Source: Siccirubricoccus sp. G192
GTDB taxonomy: Bacteria > Pseudomonadota > Alphaproteobacteria > Acetobacterales > Acetobacteraceae
Assembly (NCBI RefSeq): GCF_019084075.1
Contig: NZ_JAHREN010000001.1
Span: forward strand, 1,027,501-1,091,500
DNA: 64,000 bases
Direction of reading: 5' to 3'
The position numbers and the translations under genes are program-made. The notes below the pieces were generated by a model. That model was not told the DNA's origin and made no database searches. It worked only from the letters and a program-made list of their open reading frames with translations. Positions 60,548 to 64,000 of this stretch are shown here, in pieces. The stretch's first letter is position 1. Each line of letters begins with the position of its first letter.

Positions 60548-60890
60548 GGCGACCCTGCCGTTCCCTGTCTGTGTTCGCGGGCAGGGTTCACCGCCTCGCG
60601 CCGCAACGCAACCGCTGTGAGCGCCGCGGGCTTAAAAGCACTCTTCACGGTCCGCGAAAGATGGTCAGAGCGGCAGGGCTGAGTACCACATTACGGCAAC
60701 CGCCGCCCAATCAGCCCGGGCGCAGTGCCAGGGTTCCAAGCGCGCCCATTACCGCCACCCGCATGGTACGTGCCGTGTGGTCGCGCTTGGCCGAGGAGTT
60801 GAAGAAGGAGGGCGTGTTCGGCGTCCGGATGCCTGGAAGCGTCCTGGCATCCATGACATCGTTCGGGCCGAATATGTTCGTATCCCTCCG
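60548..60890. promoter_or_regulatory. Upstream region of the catabolic cluster
   Basis: 343 bases before the first gene of the cluster, up to an IS66 end. It should contain the cluster promoter, but no convincing box or LysR-type T-N11-A motif was picked out. Open frames here on both strands have no recognised family. Confidence 0.4.
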
Positions 60891-61402
60891 GTAACGGCCG
60901 CCTACTGCGGCTGGTGTGAACCTGCCCTGGTTCCAATGAGCGTTCTTTGAAGCGCCGTTAAGGGCGGAAGCGGGTGGCGGGATGGAGATCATCACCGGGG
61001 TTGAGCGGCGGCGGCGCTGGCGGCCGGAGGAGAAACAGCGGATCCTGGCCGGACTGGACGAGCCTGGGGTGAAGTTTGCCGAGGCGGCGCGCCGGTACGA
61101 GGTCAGCCGTGGCCTGTTGTGGCAGTGGCGGCATGCGCAGAGGCGCGGCACGCTGGTGGCCGAGGAGCCGGCCTTCGTGCCCCTGCGCATTGTGCCGGAA
61201 CTGCCGCCACCAGAGCCGCAGGGCACATCGGCCGCATCCCCGCCCGCTGCCGATCCAGGACGCGAACCCGACGCCCGCATCGTGATCGTGCTGCCGGACG
61301 GCACCGCGGTCCGGGTTCCTGAGGCGATCAGCATCGTGGCCCTGCGGCGCGTGCTGGCGGCGCTGCGCGGATGATCCCGGTCCCCTCTGGTGTCCGGGTC
61401 TG
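60891..61402 (+). mobile_element. IS66-family remnant 3 (left end, tnpA, start of tnpB)
   Basis: Begins with an IS66-type end (GTAACGGCCGCCT) and carries tnpA plus about 10 codons of tnpB (MIPVPSGVRV) before breaking into IS5 sequence at about 61403. It is a different IS66 from the ones at 4074 and 30379. Confidence 0.75.
60982..61374 (+). CDS. tnpA: IS66 accessory protein TnpA (diverged type)
   Basis: 130 residues: MEIITGVERRRRWRPEEKQR, HTH KFAEAARRYEVSRGLLWQWR, and a C-terminal VIVLPDGTAVRVPEAISIVA. Intact. Its stop overlaps the tnpB start (ATGA), but tnpB is cut at once. Confidence 0.88.
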   Translation: MEIITGVERRRRWRPEEKQRILAGLDEPGVKFAEAARRYEVSRGLLWQWRHAQRRGTLVAEEPAFVPLRIVPELPPPEPQGTSAASPPAADPGREPDARIVIVLPDGTAVRVPEAISIVALRRVLAALRG

Positions 61403-61403
61403 C

Positions 61404-61739
61404 AGGCGACGATCTCGCCGGCGCCGGCGTCCACGGCAAGATGCAGCTTGCGCCAGGACCGGCGCGTCCGGCCGTGCTTCGCCTCATCTCACTCGCCTTG
61501 ACCGAACAGCTTCAGGCCGGTGCTGTCGATCACCAGGTGCGGCGGGCCGTCCGGGACGACCTTCGGCTGCCCGGCGTGGTCCGCCCTGGCGCTTGCCTCC
61601 CGGTCACGGCATCCTCATCGAGCCAGAGCGTCAGGTCACCACGCCGCCGTAGCCCGGCCTCGTAGGCTGGCGAGTTCTGGACCCGGTAGCGGCCCCTTGG
61701 GATGCGGTGGCGGCGGGCGGCGTTGTGCTTGAAGGGCAT
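61404..61739 (-). pseudogene. IS5-family transposase, internally deleted and truncated
   Basis: MPFKHNAARRHRIPRGRYRV and QNSPAYEAGLRRRGDLTLWL are a typical IS5 N-terminus. After RTTPG most of the middle is missing; another frame resumes with HLVIDSTGLKLFGQGE (catalytic Asp region), a stop, and KHGRTRRSWRKLHLAVDAGA. The 3' end is cut by the IS66 junction. Dead. Confidence 0.82.
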
Positions 61740-61961
61740 GCCCAAGAGCGTAACGGCTTGGCCGCCACTGGACCACCCGGCCCGGCTCCCTGCACCAACG
61801 CCCGGTGAGGGGACACGCTCCGGCCTCACCCTACCCGAAGCCATCAAGGCGGGCGATCGGTGCAACAAGGCGGCGCGCCACAGAGCCGTGCCCAGGCTCT
61901 GGTAGCGCAAATTTCTTCTGTTAAGCTCGCAGGGCTAGAATATACGGAAACGCCCAGGACG

Positions 61962-62795
61962 ATGCGCATCTGGCACCAGAGCTTCAGCGATTTGGATCGC
62001 GTGCCGCTGTACCGCACGACCTTGCAGCGGCACGCCGCCGATGTCTTGCCCAGCGACACCACTGTCACCCTGCACGGCCTGCGCCCTGGCACCTATGGGC
62101 CAGACTTTGCGCCAATCCACGCCATCCGGCATCGCTACCTTGAGTTCCTGAACGAAGCTCAAATATGCGAGGCTGCCCTGGCGGCCGAGCGCGCGGGCTA
62201 CGATGCCTTCGCTCTCGGCTGCTTCCATGACCCGGCCCTGCGCGAAGTGCGCTCGCTGGTCGACATTCCCTGCGTCGGCCTGTCCGAGACCTGCATGCTG
62301 GTCGCCTGCTCGGTGGGGCGGCGCTTCGGAATGGTGACGCTGGAAGAGAACCAGCGTGCCCGGCACGAGGAACTGACGCATGCCTACGGCCTCGCCGCCA
62401 GGCTGGCGGGCGTGGTGCCGATGCAGCCGCCGATCGACGAGTACATGCTCGAAGGCGACGACGCTCAGGCGCGGCCCTTGCTCGATGCCTTCACCGCTGC
62501 CTGTTACCGTCTGGTGGCAAGGGGCGCCGAGGTGCTCATTCCGGCCGATGGCTTCCTCAACGAGTTCGTCTGGCGCCATGGCGTGCGGCAACTCCATGGC
62601 GCGGTCGTGCTGGACGCGCTCGGGACGCTGTTCCACTATGCCAGCTTCATGGCCGGCGCCCGGTCGGCGCTTGGACTCGGCGTCAGCCGGGCAGGGCACT
62701 ACGCCAGGCCGCTCCCTTCCATGCTGTCCGAAGCCCGCCATCGGGCTGGACTGACGGGCATGGTGGAGAAGGAGTTCTCCGGCCGCGGCGAATGA
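61962..62795 (+). CDS. Asp/Glu/hydantoin racemase-superfamily protein 2
   Basis: 277 residues and clearly related to the protein at 57452 (MRIWHQSFSDLDRVPLYRTT). GYDAFALGCFHDPALREVRS carries the first active-site Cys (C87), with LVDIPCVGLSETCMLVACSV. The second Cys region reads GAEVLIPADGFLNEFVWRHG with no Cys. So it keeps the Cys that protein 1 lacks and vice versa. It starts the plus-strand unit that continues into an ABC-type binding protein 56 bases later, suggesting a linked uptake system. Confidence 0.87.
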   Translation: MRIWHQSFSDLDRVPLYRTTLQRHAADVLPSDTTVTLHGLRPGTYGPDFAPIHAIRHRYLEFLNEAQICEAALAAERAGYDAFALGCFHDPALREVRSLVDIPCVGLSETCMLVACSVGRRFGMVTLEENQRARHEELTHAYGLAARLAGVVPMQPPIDEYMLEGDDAQARPLLDAFTAACYRLVARGAEVLIPADGFLNEFVWRHGVRQLHGAVVLDALGTLFHYASFMAGARSALGLGVSRAGHYARPLPSMLSEARHRAGLTGMVEKEFSGRGE

Positions 62796-62850
62796 CTCTG
62801 CCGGTGCCAGGCAGATAGTTCCGGCGAGAACCAAAGGGAGGAAAGCAAGA

Positions 62851-64000
62851 ATGCGACGTCACCTGTTGGCCGGCATCATGCTGGCCCTTGGCTTGGCCCT
62901 AGCGCTGCCGGCGCCAGCTCAGCAACGCCCGCGCGACGCCATCCGGATCGGCGTCATGAGCGACCTCTCGGGCAGCTTCGCGGATGTCGCCGGTCCTGGC
63001 TCCGTGGTGGCGGCGCAGATGGCGGTGGAGGATTTCGGTGGGCGCGCCGCCGGCCTGCCGGTGCAGGTCGTCTCGGGCGACCACCAGAGCAAGGCGGATG
63101 TCGCCTCGAGCCTCGCCCGCCGCTGGGTGGATACAGACGGCATCGACGCCATCGTCGATCTGCCCAACTCGGCGGTCGCCCTGGCGGTCGGCGAGGTGGT
63201 CCGCAACGCCAACCGCGTGGCCCTGGTCACCGCCGCGGTCTCGAGCCGCCTCTCCGGCGATGCCTGCTCGCCCAACCTCATCCATTATTCGCTCGACACC
63301 TGGTCGATGTCGAACGTACCGAGCCGCTCCCTGGTCCAGAATGGCGGCAGCACCTGGTTCTACATCACCGCCGACTACGCCTTCGGGCATGACCTCGAGA
63401 AGCAGTCCTCCGAGGCCGTGACGCGAGCCGGCGGCCGCGTCCTCGGAGCGGTGCGTCACCCCCTCGGCGCCACCGACTTCTCGTCGGTACTGCTGCAAGC
63501 CCAGGCATCGCGGGCACAGGTGGTCGCGCTCGCTAATTCGCAAGCGGACTTCATCAACGCGATGAAGCAGGCGGGCGAGTTCGGGCTGACCCGGCGTGGC
63601 CAGCAGGTCGTTGGTCTCGCGGTCTATGTGCCGGATATCGTCGCCCTCGGGCTGGAATCGACCCAGGGCGCGACCATCGCTTCGAACTGGTATTGGGACC
63701 TGAACGACCAGACCCGCGCCTTCTCCCGCCGCTTCGCCGAGCACAACGGCGGCAAGATGCCTTCCGCCCTGCAGGCCAATGTCTACGCCGCGGTGACGCA
63801 CTACCTGCGCGCCGTCGATGCCGAGCACGGCTCGACCGATGGCCGCGCCGTCGTCGCCCGGATGAAGGCCATGCCGACGGAAGATCCACTGTTCGGTCGA
63901 GGTTCCATCCGGGCCGACGGCCGGCGTACCAGCCCAGTCTATATGTTCCAGGTGAAGGCGCCGGCGGAATCGCACGGGCGCTACGATGTCTATCGCCTGC
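62851..64000 (+). CDS. ABC transporter substrate-binding protein (branched-chain amino-acid type), incomplete at window edge
   Basis: At least 383 residues; the C-terminus lies beyond the window. A signal peptide (MRRHLLAGIMLALGLALALP, end APAQQ) is followed by the Peripla_BP_6 pattern: IRIGVMSDLSGSFADVAGPG, VQVVSGDHQSKADVASSLAR, FYITADYAFGHDLEKQSSEA, VYAAVTHYLRAVDAEHG and FGRGSIRADGRRTSPVYMFQ. GGGAGG precedes the ATG. The partner permease and ATPase genes would follow outside the window. Related to the relic at 3525. Confidence 0.93.
   Translation, partial: MRRHLLAGIMLALGLALALPAPAQQRPRDAIRIGVMSDLSGSFADVAGPGSVVAAQMAVEDFGGRAAGLPVQVVSGDHQSKADVASSLARRWVDTDGIDAIVDLPNSAVALAVGEVVRNANRVALVTAAVSSRLSGDACSPNLIHYSLDTWSMSNVPSRSLVQNGGSTWFYITADYAFGHDLEKQSSEAVTRAGGRVLGAVRHPLGATDFSSVLLQAQASRAQVVALANSQADFINAMKQAGEFGLTRRGQQVVGLAVYVPDIVALGLESTQGATIASNWYWDLNDQTRAFSRRFAEHNGGKMPSALQANVYAAVTHYLRAVDAEHGSTDGRAVVARMKAMPTEDPLFGRGSIRADGRRTSPVYMFQVKAPAESHGRYDVYRL

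Overview
The window is GC-rich DNA from an alphaproteobacterium. The rRNA and initiator tRNA, the phasin with a PhaR-type operator, the many Bug/TctC binding proteins and the types of insertion sequence together suggest the Acetobacteraceae, Roseomonas-like. That placement is inference; no species is assigned. It starts at the 3' end of an rRNA operon (23S, 5S, tRNA-fMet) and then enters a long, heavily rearranged accessory region.

Layout. (1) 1-3.3 kb: end of an rRNA operon. (2) 3.5-7.0 kb: a dead ABC-type binding-protein gene cut by an IS66 remnant, a second IS66-like remnant, and a VapBC toxin-antitoxin pair. (3) 7.3-19.9 kb: two near-identical serine recombinase genes in direct orientation flank about 10.6 kb. 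This interior carries a SWIM-SNF2 helicase, an antitoxin plus RES-domain NAD+-degrading toxin, a third serine recombinase and a second, very large SNF2 helicase. The last four genes are so tightly packed that they look like one operon. (4) 20-30.4 kb: a secreted Gly-rich protein, a recombinase relic and a truncated glycosyltransferase-like membrane protein, followed by nested mobile elements: IS30 inside IS3, an IS6 remnant, and a 2.5-kb serine-recombinase element inside an IS66 whose far end cuts a flavin monooxygenase gene. (5) 30.5-34.4 kb: IS5 debris, a GNAT gene, a complete IS21 with an 8-bp target duplication, and a GFA-family gene. (6) 34.6-44.2 kb: a calmer stretch with an acyl-CoA dehydrogenase, a DUF1127 protein, a winged-helix/TPR regulator, a full-length RpoD-like sigma factor, a phasin, a hemerythrin-DUF2382 fusion and small hypotheticals. 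(7) 44.8-46.3 kb: a metallo-beta-lactamase-fold gene cut by a complete IS6 element. (8) 46.4-60.5 kb: a LysR regulator and a 13-kb minus-strand catabolic cluster. The cluster has three fumarate-reductase-type flavoproteins, an ETF pair, an SDR, an isochorismatase-like hydrolase, an Asp/Glu-racemase-fold protein, an MmgE/PrpD protein and three TctC-type solute-binding proteins. (9) 60.9-64 kb: IS66 and IS5 fragments, a second racemase-fold protein, and an ABC-type amino-acid-like binding protein that runs off the end.

How the parts work together. The catabolic cluster reads as uptake plus oxidation of an unidentified organic acid or amide: binding proteins capture it, flavoproteins pass electrons to ETF, and hydrolase, racemase-fold, SDR and MmgE/PrpD steps rework the carbon skeleton. 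The helicase/toxin/recombinase block looks like a mobile stability or defence module of unknown function. Several genes, and one conserved 23S G-run, differ from expectation by a single base, mostly in G/C homopolymers. Some apparent pseudogenes may therefore be assembly errors; each case is marked.
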